Part shown: positions 1 through 63,985 of the stretch, in pieces
Numbering within the stretch: position 1 is the first letter of the stretch
Layout of the letters: each line of letters opens with the position of its first letter
Source of the DNA: Sacculina carcini
Lineage: Eukaryota; Arthropoda; Thecostraca; Sacculinidae
Assembly: GCA_916048095.2 (NCBI GenBank)
Contig: OU696577.1
Coordinates: 1,731,001-1,795,000 of the forward strand
DNA: 64,000 nt
Direction: 5' to 3'
Position numbers and translations under genes: made by a program
The notes under the pieces: generated by a model
Told to the model about the DNA's origin: nothing
The model's input: the letters and a program-made list of their open reading frames with translations, nothing else
The model's database searches: none

Positions 1-285
1 TAGCATAAATGAAGCAAATGCGCAACCATTGTATAGTAATATAAACACACAATTAACAAACCAGAATTGTATCAACAATTAAATCTTGATTAATTGTAAA
101 TAATGTCATTATTAAACGAAATAATCAAATATATACTGTTATTCAATCAGAATTATAAACGTCTTTTATAAATTAACTCAGCATAGATATGCAACAATTA
201 CACATTTTCAGTAATAAGAGTAACAAACTTATAAACGACAGTAATAAACATATTTTAACGTTTGTACATACATAGCACTGTATAT

Positions 286-670
286 TGACACTCACACACA
301 CACACACACGCACACACACACACATACATATACATACAATCTGTCAATGTTGTGTGTGTGTATGAACTTGTGTGTGTGTATGTGTGTGTGCATGCTGCTC
401 CATTTGTGGGTTTCCCGTCATCCTTTTACCAACATTTGCTTGTTTGTTTCTGTATCCATGTTTATATATATATGAATATATAGAACGTGTATGTACATGT
501 GATTCCCTTTTTATTCAATTTTGCGCGCACATTTACATAATACCCACTTGCGCGCATGCTAGCGCATACGAGAACATTGTTTTCTGTTTATGCATTCTGA
601 TACGCGCATACACGCGCATACGCTTGTGTGTGTGTGTGTGTGTGTATGTGTGTGTGTATGTGTGTGTGTA
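286..670. repeat. (CA)n and (TG)n microsatellites
   Basis: (CA)n at 291-330 and (TG)n at 624-670 with variants. The 99-codon ORF across 372-671 is a translation of TG-rich sequence. Confidence 0.85.
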
Positions 671-1076
671 AGTGTAGCACAATGTGATATACACGTGTGA
701 CTGCAAACGGTGGTTACGCCAGCGAAATCACTATAATACTACATTACAGTGTTGTTAGTAAATGTGAATATATGCACACAAACACACACGCATATGTACT
801 CTTCGCTCCCAAGGAATGACAACAGAAGCAAATTACATTGTGTAGTTTTTTGGTGAGCGCATTTTTGTGTGCAATATGCGATATAGTATGTTGTTGTGTA
901 TGCATCATGTGGTATTACCAATGGTGGATTTTTTTATTCTAGACCCTACAGTCTCAAGTGATACTAATCTGTTTGGTTGGACAAGCACTCATTAATTAAT
1001 GATATTCAGGCCTACACTGCTGTCCATATCCTCCTACTATGCATGCATGAGATGTCTCAACATTATTGAGTAAGAA

Positions 1077-1273
1077 CAGTGGCGAGTCCAGTATTCTTGC
1101 GGCGGGGGGCTTAGGGGGGCAAAGGATGCGGGGACTTGGGAGAGCTTGATAAGCTACACTCAAAATGTCCATGGTCAGGATTTTCCAGAGAGGTTCAGAG
1201 GAAGCTTAAAAAATTGTTGGGGAATTTCAGCCTCTTCATAACCCCCCCCCCCCCCTTTTTGGCACCGTCACTC
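1077..1273. mobile_element. hAT-type MITE, CAGTGGCG family, perfect 8-bp TSD
   Basis: Ends CAGTGGCGAGTCCAG / GGCACCGTCACTC. The flanking duplication AGTAAGAA is perfect (1069-1076, 1274-1281). The ~197-bp body with G-runs, 'CTACACTCAAAATGTCCATG' and C-runs is the same as in the copies near 6.7, 8.2, 45.6 and 49.3 kb. Confidence 0.88.
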
Positions 1274-1806
1274 AGTAAGAACAAAGGTGATCAATTTTCG
1301 CCCAATTAGAACTTGAACTCATTGGAGCGCATAATGAGAGTGCGGAACATGATAGATAATGAACACATAATGAGGACAATTTACATTCCTCGAATACACA
1401 CAATTATTACCAGAACCGAGACTTTTTCATACACGGATTGCTCTGAAGATGATCGGGCAGGTGATACTCGTAGGTATCGAGATTGCCACCTTGGATCTCG
1501 AGTTATGAAGCCTTGCTTTTCCCTTCTTCCAGGCACGGATTCAAATTGAACAGAAGAGATTCAACAACGTAGTAGTACGTTTTGACTCCGACTCAACAAT
1601 TTCAACATCATGGCACATTTCATAACAAGGTCTTAGTCATACACATAAATGATTGACTCAATAAGAATTTCAGGATATTTTAATGTTGTATTACCTTGGT
1701 TGTCTGGCTACAGGGATAGCCAATAAGGAAATTGAACATTCACTTATTCTCCAGCAGTTATTCACTACGTTTGCATTATCACAGTGCTCAGCATAATCAA
1801 CTGTAC

Positions 1807-2005
1807 CAGTGGTTCCCAACCATTTTCTTGCCATGGCCCCCTTCAACACAATGTGAGTCTTTGTGACTCCCCGGAAACAGTCCTTGTGACCCCATGCACA
1901 AATGGATCGTTGCGATGCAACTTCACCGGACTTCTCCAGCTCATGTACGCCGGTGACTATTTCCACCGACCACCAAAACAACTCCACGACCGTACACAAA
2001 CATAA
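1807..2005. mobile_element. hAT left terminus (CAGTGGTTCCCAACC)
   Basis: CAGTGGTTCCCAACCATTTT followed by CCATGGCCCCCTTC is a typical hAT 5' end. No matching right end was found, so the element is truncated or decayed after ~2005. Confidence 0.6.
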
Positions 2006-2935
2006 ACGAACGTCCGCGGATTAAACACACGCGTCAGACAAACCCCGATGTATCACTTTCTCACTGTCGTGTCGACAGGTCTCACTGTCGCGGAGGATCA
2101 CCCGATTGAAATGTACAACATGTACAATAATTACATAAAAGAATAAATATGAGTTTTTCCCATTCAACGAAACCATACCGATTAGTGAATAACTGTAACA
2201 CGAAGCGAGTGAGCTTGAAGCTAGCAATGGGAGCAGCGGGCCACACTAATGAAAACCCGCCACAATCCGGCTCCTAACATATCACAGACTCACACATTAA
2301 ACTACTACAATTCTAACCACTACAACTACAGACACTTTTTCTTACACTAACCTTATGACAACCTCAACTTTAATACACTACCTATGCCGAAAGAACGCCC
2401 ATTCTTTTCAAGACGCTTGATTTACACCATTATATCATAATTTAACTCAAATTATTTGTATTTGTTGTTACTCGGCGATCAGTGGCCCTTCGGCTGACTC
2501 TTGACAAGAAATTATCTCTCAAAATGAACTCTTTTATATCCGGGAAAAATTACACTTAAATTGTTGGGGATGGGCCCGGATAAATACTCTCTTATATCCA
2601 GGGTATATGATCATATCAATCAATCATCATCTTATACACTGAATATAATTACATTAGCCAGGACCTGCTAATTAAACAAATATATTGCACACAAGGGACG
2701 TCAGGCACGACGCTGTGTGAGACATTTTTGTTTAGTAGAGTGATAAAACCGTAAATTAGAAAACTGTACTAGCTGTCTCACACAACACGTCTCTCAAGGG
2801 AAATGTCTCTTCTTGTCGTGTCCTCGGTGATGTGTTGTGTAGGCTTGTCAGATGATCAAGCGCTCAGATGATGCCATCACAGCTGTTACAGCTGTGTGTA
2901 GCCAGCCTATATACACACTACAAGTGTCCACTGGC

Positions 2936-3018
2936 ACACACACATACACACACACACACAGATACACATACGCACACACAAATACATGCACCTCACACAC
3001 ACACACACACACACATAC

Positions 3019-3049
<31 letters not shown>

Positions 3050-3100
3050 AATACGCATATACCTCACACATACAAACACACATGCTCAAACACATAAAAA
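2936..3100. repeat. Interrupted (CA)n microsatellite
   Basis: CA repeats with occasional ACATA and AAACA interruptions; ORFs on both strands are Thr/His or Cys/Val runs. Confidence 0.9.
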
Positions 3101-3852
3101 CACAAAAGTTCCAACCCAGAAGTGCAGTCACACCGTGCCCGTATATTGATTGAAAAAGTTTGCACATTCGCCGGTTTCATCATACGCTCTGTATTGTGCC
3201 CAAAACTGTGATAGTTAATAGTAAATTAGTAGCAAATGAAACTGTTCGAAATGATGTGTTGGAATTGCTATTAATCTTGTTTGATTTATCAGCCTGTGCA
3301 CATAATGAGCAGTTCTTGAAATCCACCTTTGGTTTATTGTATTTCAAGCGGATATATCGCTATCTTGAACTTTGCGCCCACTGCAGTTTGTGCTTCGTTT
3401 GAAGATATCAAACAAGCGGTGCGCTGCAGCGCTCCCATTGTGCTGCTGAAACTTGAACAATTTCGACACGAATTCTTGCCAAGCGAAAATAATGCGGCTT
3501 TTTGCGTGAATGACTTCGGAGCAAACCAAATGTTTTCACCGCAAACCGCGCTGGGAAACGAGGTTTGTTCGTGATTTTCTCTATTCAAGCAGAGTGCTTT
3601 TGAGAGCTGTTACTGACAATCTGGATATACAGCAACGAGAATGTTCTCAATATGTAGAATCTCTCCACTCAATGTACTCAGTGTTCAGCAGCTGACACTC
3701 TGACACTCAGACATTCTGACTTACAGAGCTCTATAACGCCAGCTAAAATTACCGCTTTCCAACCGAAACTTCGCTTTTTTGACCGTTGTTGATTGAAATG
3801 CAATGTGCTCGGAAATGATAACACCACAAAGTTCAGCAGTTATGAGCTCGAG

Positions 3853-4042
3853 CAGTGGCGGCACCAAGGGGGGGGGGGGATTCAGCCCCCTCTCCAAAAT
3901 GTGTCAAACTCCTCCTCTGACCCCCCAAAAATCACGACCATAAATATTTTGAGTGTAGTTCCTCATGTTTCGCTAAGCCCACGTGTTTTTTTCATTAGTC
4001 CCGCTTAGCCGTCCCATCGGAAACATACTGGCGCCGCCACTG
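3853..4042. mobile_element. hAT-type MITE, CAGTGGCG family
   Basis: Ends CAGTGGCGGCACCAAGG / GGCGCCGCCACTG. The body (CCCCCAAAAATCACGACCAT, TTCCTCATGTTTCGC) is the reverse orientation of the copy at 49272. No clear target duplication, so the flanks have diverged. Confidence 0.82.
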
Positions 4043-5138
4043 GCCGAATAATGTTGTTGTGTTGTTGTTCTCGTGACGCCGCAGATCTGGGGATGCGTCA
4101 CTTGTGATTTCCCCAGTTCCATACTAGAGCCATGCTTTACGTTGGCTCAACATGTCTTTACGTGTTCCTTTTTGTCGAGGTTTTTTTTGGCAAAAAAACG
4201 GGTTTAAAAAACATCGCTTTTTTGGGTCGCATCTCTATCCACACAGCAACCAGTCATCGTGTGTTCGCTGCAACCAATTCACACTTCATCTTTCCACGAG
4301 TTAATGCGTCATCAACACACATACACACACACACACACACATGAACATGCTGTCTATTATATAAGGACCTCTTGGTGTGGGGTAAGAGACGGAGAATGTG
4401 GCGGTGTTTGGACATCTGTGGCCATCTGTGGCGAACTCGTGTATATAGCTCGTGTATGTTAATATACATATATTGCGTTTGGTAGTGTTATTGGTTACAC
4501 CGCAGCCAAAAACACTTTTAAGCAGTTTACACAGTAAGCACATACATATCTGCATTGTAATTGTAATTCATATAGCACATAATTGTATAGTACATAGTAA
4601 GTAGTACATATCTGTGTTGTAATTGAATTGAATATAAATAAATAATTCGTTATACATATCTAAATGCACTGCATAGCACTATAGTGGGTTTATTGGTGAA
4701 ATAATTCCTATATCACTTACGTTTATTCAACACTTATAAACATTTCAAATACATACTCATAATTTGTGAAATAACATGAATTTAATCCATTTTAACTTTT
4801 CTCAAATATATTTTCACATTTCTCAAATCAAATTGCAAATTGTGTATAGCATACATTGTGGTTCTAGTTGGGACAATTTTGATTTCAGTTGGGACAAATG
4901 AAATTGTAAAGTGTATAGTATGTCTGTGTGTACCCATTTGTAATGTTCAACGCGTTTGTGCGTGTGTGTGTGTTGTGGGAATGTGAGCGTGAGAATGGTC
5001 ACGTGACCGAGCTTATATAAGACAGCACATTGTCGATTTACAGACATTCGCTTGGATACACTGGTATTGTGATATTGTGCCTTGAGAATATATTACTACC
5101 GTGTATATATCTCCGATTTAATGCGTTATATATGTATA

Positions 5139-5304
5139 CAAGGCCCCCCAAAATTGCCAAACTTCTACTGATCCTTGCCGCGCAAAAATCATGTCCATTA
5201 ACATTTGCAGTGTAGTTTCTCATGTTCAGCCAGACCCGTATCTTGTTCCTTAACCCCCTCTCAGTGGTCCTCCGTCCAACGTAATTATCCTTGCGTCGCC
5301 ACTG
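5139..5304. mobile_element. hAT-type MITE, CAGTGGCG family, truncated
   Basis: Begins inside the element (AGGCCCCCCAAAATTGCC), keeps TGTAGTTTCTCATGTTCAGCC and ends CGTCGCCACTG. The left terminus is missing; a (CA)n tract follows directly. Confidence 0.7.
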
Positions 5305-5338
<34 letters not shown>

Positions 5339-5666
5339 ACAAACACACGCACATATACACACAAAAGAAGCAACAAACCTATGCACAATTCGACATTGAA
5401 ACATCGTGTGTTCGTTGACAATTTCCTGTATGTTACACAGCGAGAAACAAATTAATTTATTTACCAAGTCTAATTTACAGGCTGCCGAGCACGCCTTGCA
5501 AGACATTGTTGCACCACTAACCCGCACCAATTGCCTGTTGCATGTGTTGCATAACTCTTCAACAAAATGTAGATAATGAAACACAGACATACCCTTATCC
5601 TCTCCCACAGGCGAATGTCAAGTTTGTGAGATACACACACATGTGTATGTATGTGTGTGTGTATAT

Positions 5667-5697
<31 letters not shown>

Positions 5698-5699
5698 GT
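5305..5699. repeat. (CA)n and (TG)n microsatellites
   Basis: (CA)n at 5307-5335 and (TG)n at 5641-5698. The sequence between them shows no gene. Confidence 0.85.
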
Positions 5700-6726
5700 G
5701 TCTTGCTTCAGTCTTCAAGTAATTTCACTCGACATGTTGATGTGCAGCTCACAACAGCTCAGTGTAGTATCGATTTCGCTTTGTTACATGCGGCCACCCA
5801 AGAAGCACAAGTTTGGATACAGTGTGACGTCTGACGCGTATAATTCTAGACAAACAGAACATGCATAATGTGAGCGCATAGACAATGTATGATACGGCAA
5901 CTGGGAGGCGGATGATTTCACACAATATGTGAATTCAAACTCAACACTTCGCTACAGTTTTCTCATCTTTTGCAGCGAACTGTAATCAATATGTGACTGC
6001 TAAATGCTTGCATGTGTGTGTACGTAGGGGTGAATATTTAGCAATGACATTTCATTACAGAGATATGATAAGAGAAAAATAAGTTAAATGGTGGCATGCC
6101 AAATCATTTTAATATTGCCGTAATTATGCAAGTATTATTGTTGTTATCAGTTCGACTATACATGAATGTGCCTTGGGAAATAGTAATTTTCTCGCCTATT
6201 TGAAAAAACTTGTTTCAGATTAAAGTATCAATTGGATTTCGTTAGTGTTTTCCGATGTATTTCTCGAACTTTTCGGCTGTCTCTGAGGCGAATTCACCGT
6301 GTGTAGAAGTCGTGCAATTGCAAACTATCAGTCAACATTGGCGCTTGTGTCAATATTGCACCGTGCCTCCTGGTCTAGTTTAGATCAGGCTGCATGTTTA
6401 CCAAGAACCTATTTGCTGGGCTTAAGAGTTCTATTGACACATATGGTTCTATCTCGACCGTCTCCTAATGTTGAATGGAGTTGTTATATTTGTACAGCTC
6501 GGATGCTTTACGACTTATTGGGCGTATTGGTCAATGTACGAAGATGATACAAACCGACATATAGGCTGTTGTTAGCTTGCAGAATTCAACAAATTTATCA
6601 ATGAGCATAAAGTCGAGAGATTTGTGGAACAACACAGCTACCTGCAGGGTATTATTAAAATCTGGAAAATATACAGGAGAACGTCGTAATGAAAGATCCC
6701 TTATAATGTTGATGAGTGCTTATGAT

Positions 6727-6919
6727 CAGCAGCGGCGACAGGATTTATCTGATGGGGGGCTGAAGTGGGGCCCAAGGTAAATGATGCGGGAACTGGCAGA
6801 AACATAACGACCTATAAATGAAATGATTATTATCAGAATTTTTGGCAGTCTCAAGGGGGGCTTGGTACATTTGAAGGTTGAGCTATATCCCCTCCAAGCT
6901 CTCCTTGGCATTGCCACTG
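6727..6919. mobile_element. hAT-type MITE, CAGTGGCG family
   Basis: Ends CAGCAGCGGCGACAGGA / TTGGCATTGCCACTG with G-rich left and C-rich right parts. The flanks CTTATGAT / CTCGTGAT agree at 6 of 8 positions, a decayed target duplication. Confidence 0.75.
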
Positions 6920-7629
6920 CTCGTGATGACGGCACACATGGAATCATTCCTGCAATGTGCATAACACTGAGAACATACACATACACACACATACATACAC
7001 ATACACAAACACACACCAGACCAGGTCATATTATATTCAATCTCATGCACAGTATCATAGCGAGGAGCTAGGATCATTGCGGAAAATTGAAGGAAGGATA
7101 TATGGTTTTAGTCCGCTTTTTGCGACATTACGCCGTCGTTACGGTGGCAGTCGTTTTAAGTCCCAGATGGTAAAACTAAAGCTTTGTGCCACATGTGTCT
7201 TACGTGCAAAAACGTATGTTTTTATGATGATTACAGTGGCACATGAGTGGAAGCTTCATGACAATGTGTTGGTGCCATCATGCAGAATGGTAGCAAGACC
7301 CCCATCCACACACCCCGGCTGGGGGGTCCGAGTGTTGGGATCTTACGAATGAGATTTAAATTTATCATAGACTGGCGCATAAAGGCAGTCTAAAGTCGGA
7401 CTTCTATTATAATTTTGCTTCATTCATTGTTTTTGTGTGTGGGCAGCCATAAGACCTCGCATCGGCGCTGCTTTTTTGAAAGGCACAACACGTATGAAAC
7501 GTATATCTCTGCTTCCTGCTTGTCAGTGAACAATTACTACTGTAAAGACAACACACGAGATGAAAAATGGCGGGCGCTATCATATAATGACATTCTCTGC
7601 ATGAATAATACTCCAACGATTTTCAAACT

Positions 7630-7797
7630 GTCTTGTGTGTGTATGTATGTGTGCGTATGCATGCGTGTGTGTGCTTGTATGTGCGTGTGTGTGCTTGTAT
7701 GTGCGTGTGTGTGCTTGTATGTGCGTGTGTGAATGTATGTATGTTTGTGTGTCTGTGTGTTTGTGTTTGTGTCTGTGTGTCTGTGTGTTTGTGTGTG

Positions 7798-7829
<32 letters not shown>

Positions 7830-7838
7830 CTTGCCTAA
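7630..7838. repeat. (TG)n-derived minisatellite
   Basis: Three tandem copies of GTGTGTGTGCTTGTATGTGC at 7667-7730, then (TG)n with GTTTGTGTCT variants. Confidence 0.88.
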
Positions 7839-8173
7839 GTAATTGTTGCTCACACTCCTAATGGTCATCGTGAACAAACACACTGACCATATAATTGTGT
7901 GGTATATTTTGCAAGGAGCTTATTCTGCAACCAATCACTTTGATTACTTGCATGAGTGTTGGATGAGTATTATTTTTCTGTTTATTAATTTCTAGTGCTT
8001 CTTGTCGATTTCTGCTGACAATAAATTTATTTTGACATTTTCCGCTGTGGCTTCGGTACGAAAACATATATTTCAATTATTTGCTTTACTACCGGCGAAT
8101 TTGTGTTGTTTTTATTTATGTCGCACATATTGCGGCTATATATTTCCACCGCTTTGCACCCCATCTCTGCGTT

Positions 8174-8364
8174 CAATGGCGGCGCCAGGATTCTTCTGGC
8201 GGGGGGCGCTAAATAAAAATACACGGGGCCTTGGCGAGATATGACGAACTGCATTCGAAATATTTGGGGCACCCAGAGGCAGGACTTTTGGGGGTTTATC
8301 CGGGGGATTGGCACGTTTTTCGGGGGCTTTAACTCTTCCCTGAATACTCCTGTTGTTGCCACTG
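8174..8364. mobile_element. hAT-type MITE, CAGTGGCG family
   Basis: Ends CAATGGCGGCGCCAGGA / TGTTGTTGCCACTG. Flanks TCTGCGTT / TCTGCCTT agree at 7 of 8 positions. The body carries TTGGCGAGATATGACGAACT, the family core. Confidence 0.8.
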
Positions 8365-8395
8365 TCTGCCTTTCAACTTTGGTGGTGCTTGCAGC

Positions 8396-8405
8396 TGTGT
8401 GTGTC

Positions 8406-8466
<61 letters not shown>
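8396..8466. repeat. (GT)n microsatellite
   Basis: About 30 GT units, nearly pure. Confidence 0.95.
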
Positions 8467-8467
<1 letters not shown>

Positions 8468-9359
8468 GACGGCTTGTAGTTGTGATCTACGAGTGCACGT
8501 TGCAATCTGCTCGGGCTGGTAGTTTGCGCCGGTCGTCGAGGCTAACTTGGCGACAAGTGTGTTGCCACCAGCACCAGAGCCTGTTCCGGCCGCGATAAAG
8601 CATCTCCATCAAACTGGCAGCGCTGAAACACACGACTGCTGTTGCCAGATGGTGCAATGCTGCCGCTGCCGTGTTGGACTCTAGCCAGCGCTCCGGCGCC
8701 TGAATGCGTCTCTATGCGTCTCTGTGTGTGTGTACGTCATGTACACGGTTTCATTGATGTGTCGCGCTCGTTGATATGGCTTCATACACGTGCAAATAGG
8801 GCTGAATGTCTTTGCCAGATGTGTGGCGTGCATTGGTTGTGTGCGCTTGTATGTGGCTTATTGCGTTTTTTATCATGCTCTCTTTTCGACTTATTTCGCT
8901 TGCTCTGCTCTGCAGTGCCAGCATCTTGGACGTCTCATCTTGGACCAACCATAGTCGGCCGCAAGAAATCATATTTATTCACTGGTCTCTGAATAGCAAT
9001 GTCAGGCTACAGCTCACTCATTTATCACAAATAATGCTATTTAGCTCTTTATATTTAAACCTCTTTATACGGCGCCATTCCATAGATTGTCTTTTAGATT
9101 CCGGGTCATAAAGGTAGGTCCACGTCTCATCGCATAATTTAGGTTAAGTGATTAGACACGAGCAGGCATTACATTTTGATCCACCTGGGTGAGACAGCGT
9201 GATGTGTAATTTGTCCAAAACGGGGATAAAACGGATTCTCTTGGATAAAACGGTGGCACAAATGCATGGATCGTCGTGGTGATAATACTGAAGGGTGATT
9301 TATTGTTGAATATGTTTCACACAATTAATTGAAAAAATTCGCGTGTCAATGTTTATCGT

Positions 9360-9420
9360 AATACATGATTTATAAGCAAACTGGCATTACTTTTTGATCC
9401 ACCCTCGTATATATAGTACC
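9360..9420. mobile_element. Possible mariner terminus
   Basis: GGCATTACTTTTTGATCCAC at 9383 followed by CCTCGTATATA; the complement TACGAGGGTGGATCAAAAAG looks like a mariner end. A second, direct copy GGCATTACATTTTGATCCAC lies at 9165. Boundaries and class are uncertain. Confidence 0.4.
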
Positions 9421-9435
9421 CTGTATATAAAAGGC

Positions 9436-9680
9436 ACAACTAATTGAGCGTCACTTTGATGAATTCTTCTCTTTTGGCATTAGCTATGACTGACTGATTT
9501 TTAATGGTGAATTTGTGATTATTTACCTGTAATCACCCTGTATTTGTGGCATTGTTAAATAAATATGCATACGTTACCTGGGTTTTCCATCCTTTCCAAG
9601 TTTTCCCAGAATTCTGACCAGCTAGTTGAGAAATAGATCGGCAACTTCTAATTGAACGGGGGAAGATTTGAAAAATAGGG
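9436..9680 (+). repeat. Dispersed repeat family, copy 1 of 4
   Basis: Contains TAGCTATGACTGACTGATTT, GTAATCACCCTGTATTTGTG, TTAAATAAATATGCATACG and ATTGAACGGGGGAAG. The same ordered blocks recur at 46700-46960, 56650-56900 and inverted at 16935-17245. Confidence 0.65.
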
Positions 9681-9713
9681 CGACATATACGAGGGGCGAT
9701 ATATATATATACG

Positions 9714-9759
<46 letters not shown>

Positions 9760-10342
9760 GCGATATTTGTACGATGCTTCGCCTTAACAGGACTGTATCA
9801 AGTACTTGATAAAGTACTGATAAAGTACTTGTACTTGATACTTGATACTTGAATGCCTGGAGCTCATATACCAGGTGATGACGCCCACAGTCACTATGCT
9901 GTCGGTCGTAGTCACTCGGAAGCGCTGTCGCTACTGTGTCGTTCATGACAGAGCTTGTTCCAGACAGGATACATGGTTCACAAGTGTTGGAAGTTTATAC
10001 CGAGAGTATACACCGAGACTTACCGCTGTAGATGGGCATGCGTAACACCTGAGGCACAGTGCTTTTTTGCAGTGACACGATGAACTGCATGGATCATATC
10101 GTATTAGATCTATCAATGAATGCATATTATCCCAATATATGGCTTTAATACCCAACTGTGGCAATTTACCCCGATATGGGGCAGCACCAACTTGCATAAT
10201 ACTCCAGTCATTAACATCCCGCATTCTCTCACAGGTTTTGTTTCAACAATATTATATCGTGACGTCGGCGACGTTTTGCGAGGTAGATTTATTTTTGACT
10301 GGTGCAACAACTGTGGCATCGCCAACCATCGCTCGCATCGCT

Positions 10343-10602
10343 GTACTGTACGGTTACATAGGAATAGTACTGTACGGTTACATACGAATAGTACTGTACG
10401 GTTGCACACGAATAGTACTGTACGGTTACATAGGAATAGTACTGTACGGTTACACACGAATAGTACTGTACGGTTGCACACGAATAGTACTGTACGGTTA
10501 CATAGGAATAGTACTGTACGGTTGCACACGAATAGTACTGTACGGTTACATAGGAATAGTACTGTGCGGTTACACACGAATAGTACTGTACGATTACAAA
10601 TA
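10343..10602. repeat. 24-bp minisatellite, ~11 units
   Basis: Units GTACTGTACGGTTACATAGG+AATA alternate with GTACTGTACGGTTGCACACG+AATA, ten full units plus a partial one. Variants recur roughly every 2-3 units (units 1-3 and 4-6 nearly repeat), so the array grew by multi-unit duplication. The period is a multiple of 3, which explains long but meaningless ORFs on both strands. Confidence 0.95.
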
Positions 10603-10919
10603 TTGTCTCGGTATTAACCATGATTAATTCTAGATATAACGCTTTTCTACGCGGTTATTAGTTAGTTGTATCTTTTTTGATACCTTTGTAGACTTTTTCA
10701 ACAATTTGACTTTGTATTTAAGCATAATTTGAGCATATGATAGCATTTCCCAATTAATAAGTCACATACTTTTATACTGTCCGTGTTTAAAAATTTTCAT
10801 GTGGAATTTTGACCGCTGGTGTTGACATTATGACTGTTTAGTTAGTTAAATTTTAACATAAAATGACCCTCTCTTTGTGTGTGTATGTACTTGCCTAGTT
10901 GTAATCACCTATTTTACAA

Positions 10920-11270
10920 TTAGGATTTGTAAAAAGAAAATGCGCCAGGAGATCGAACTGTTTCTTCACCAAATTCACTTTCGTCTATTTTTCTTTTAAA
11001 TCGCTTAATACTGACTGCCTCAGCCACCACCCTATCAAGACTATTCCGAATATCCACATACCTGTTTTGCACAATGTATTTGTTCATGTGTTCATCAATG
11101 CTGATTTGGCCAAAGTTTGTGCTGTTCTCTGCCATTACCCCTCCGGCCACCCTTTCGTCAATAATTTTCCTTACGAATACTATGCCTACTAGGCTTTCTC
11201 TACTAGGTCTTCTCCTTTCAAGTGTGGGCAACATGACTTCAGTGTTATTTGTATCGTTGTTGAAGTTCCT
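10920..11270 (-). pseudogene. Decayed LINE ORF2 C-terminal fragment
   Basis: The - strand frame reads VMLPTLERRRPSRESLVGIV, then HMNKYIVQNRYVDIRNSL and DRVVAEAVSIKRFKRKIDES-stop. This follows the LINE C-terminal pattern L-SLE-RR, NRVV-W-NSLP--VV-A-S---FK--LD but several conserved residues have changed (W to I, P to D). Recognition is by pattern only. Confidence 0.55.
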
Positions 11271-11613
11271 CAGGTTGTCTGGTAGAACAGCCTCGAGCTC
11301 CTGAGGACAGCCACCGGGTACTGACCGGGTTAATCCACAAGTTTGTGTTGGATTTGATGTTGTGTTGGCGTCTGAGTTGTGTGTGTGCTGTGCAGTGTTC
11401 CATGATGTGTAGTGTGTGATGCTGAATTGCAATTTGGGCAGGTGTCATCGATTGAGTCATTCAGCTTTTTCTGATATGATAGAAGGCCAAGATGATGTCA
11501 GCATCTCAACCTGGCCAGATGCACCTTGTCTTTGCGTGTGGGTGTGTTTGATATTAGTGTTGTGAGTAATAGTGTTGTGTGTGCGTGTGTGTGTGTGTGT
11601 GATGGTTGGTTAG

Positions 11614-51211
<39,598 letters not shown>

Positions 51212-51764
51212 CCTCACCTCACTGCCAGCGTCAATCTGCAATTTTAGATCCATCTTGTATGCGCCTGCCATATACACGCATGTATATTGTTATATAAAGA
51301 CGCAACCGTTTTTGCGTATTGAGAATTGATGTTGATCATAATTGACGTCTTTATATAATCTACCGTTGTTACCATATGCTATGTGCATTTCCATATGCCT
51401 GCCAATATATAAGTCCATATTTTGAGAACGAGCATCTGCGCAATGAGCAACACACTATGTCATCCACACTGATATGTCGCTGAGTGCGTGAAATTTCACT
51501 GTGAAATCAAGCTGATGTGAGATCAATTTTGCACAGAAAATCCACGGTCCAATCAACCTATTGCGAGATACACATCATAAATAAACACCCGAACATGAGA
51601 TAAAAATGAGAATCTGGGAATATCTCCAATGAGATAAAAAAAATAAAATGTGAAAAATACAAACAATTTCAGCTTACTTGCCGAATGATTCGTGATCGAC
51701 AACGAAATAAATCTCAATCAATAAATATCGCTAAAATAAATAATAACTCGTCTTGTTCGCTCGA
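51212..51764 (+). other. PLCL 3' UTR and intergenic gap between convergent genes
   Basis: AT-rich sequence between the two stop codons. AATAAA hexamers occur on the + strand at 51580-51585 and several more times to ~51745, so the PLCL transcript probably ends here. No clear AATAAA was seen on the - strand within this gap, so the dynein transcript may run into the PLCL 3' UTR. Nothing else recognised. Confidence 0.6.

Positions 51765-63985
<12,221 letters not shown>

Larger units (their letters stand above)
1..11613. other. Non-coding tract left of first recognised PLCL exon
   Basis: Apart from the MITEs, microsatellites, minisatellite and LINE tail listed, I see no gene. In particular 1282-1806, 2010-2935, 3150-3850, 4050-4950, 5700-6726, 7020-7630, 7840-8170, 8470-9160 and 9680-10340 hold only AT-rich sequence with short, uninformative ORFs. 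Overlapping ORFs at 3160-3700 on both strands have no family signature. The missing upstream PH-domain exon was looked for and not found. It is probably an intron of the PLCL gene or its upstream flank. Confidence 0.6.

Noticed and set aside
2708-2790. Short inverted repeat TGTGTGAGACA ... TGTCTCACACA
   Set aside because: Only 11 bp; could be chance, and no further structure was seen.
3160-3695. Overlapping ORFs of 60-84 codons on both strands
   Set aside because: No signature, no splice structure linking them to PLCL, and both strands are equally open.
8642-9111. ORFs of 73-116 codons
   Set aside because: No recognisable motif; adjacent to a microsatellite; frames on both strands.
10113-10627. 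Four long overlapping ORFs with repeated NRTVLF or YGYIGIVL motifs
   Set aside because: The 24-bp minisatellite keeps all frames open; both strands and several frames are equally open and there is no independent coding signal.
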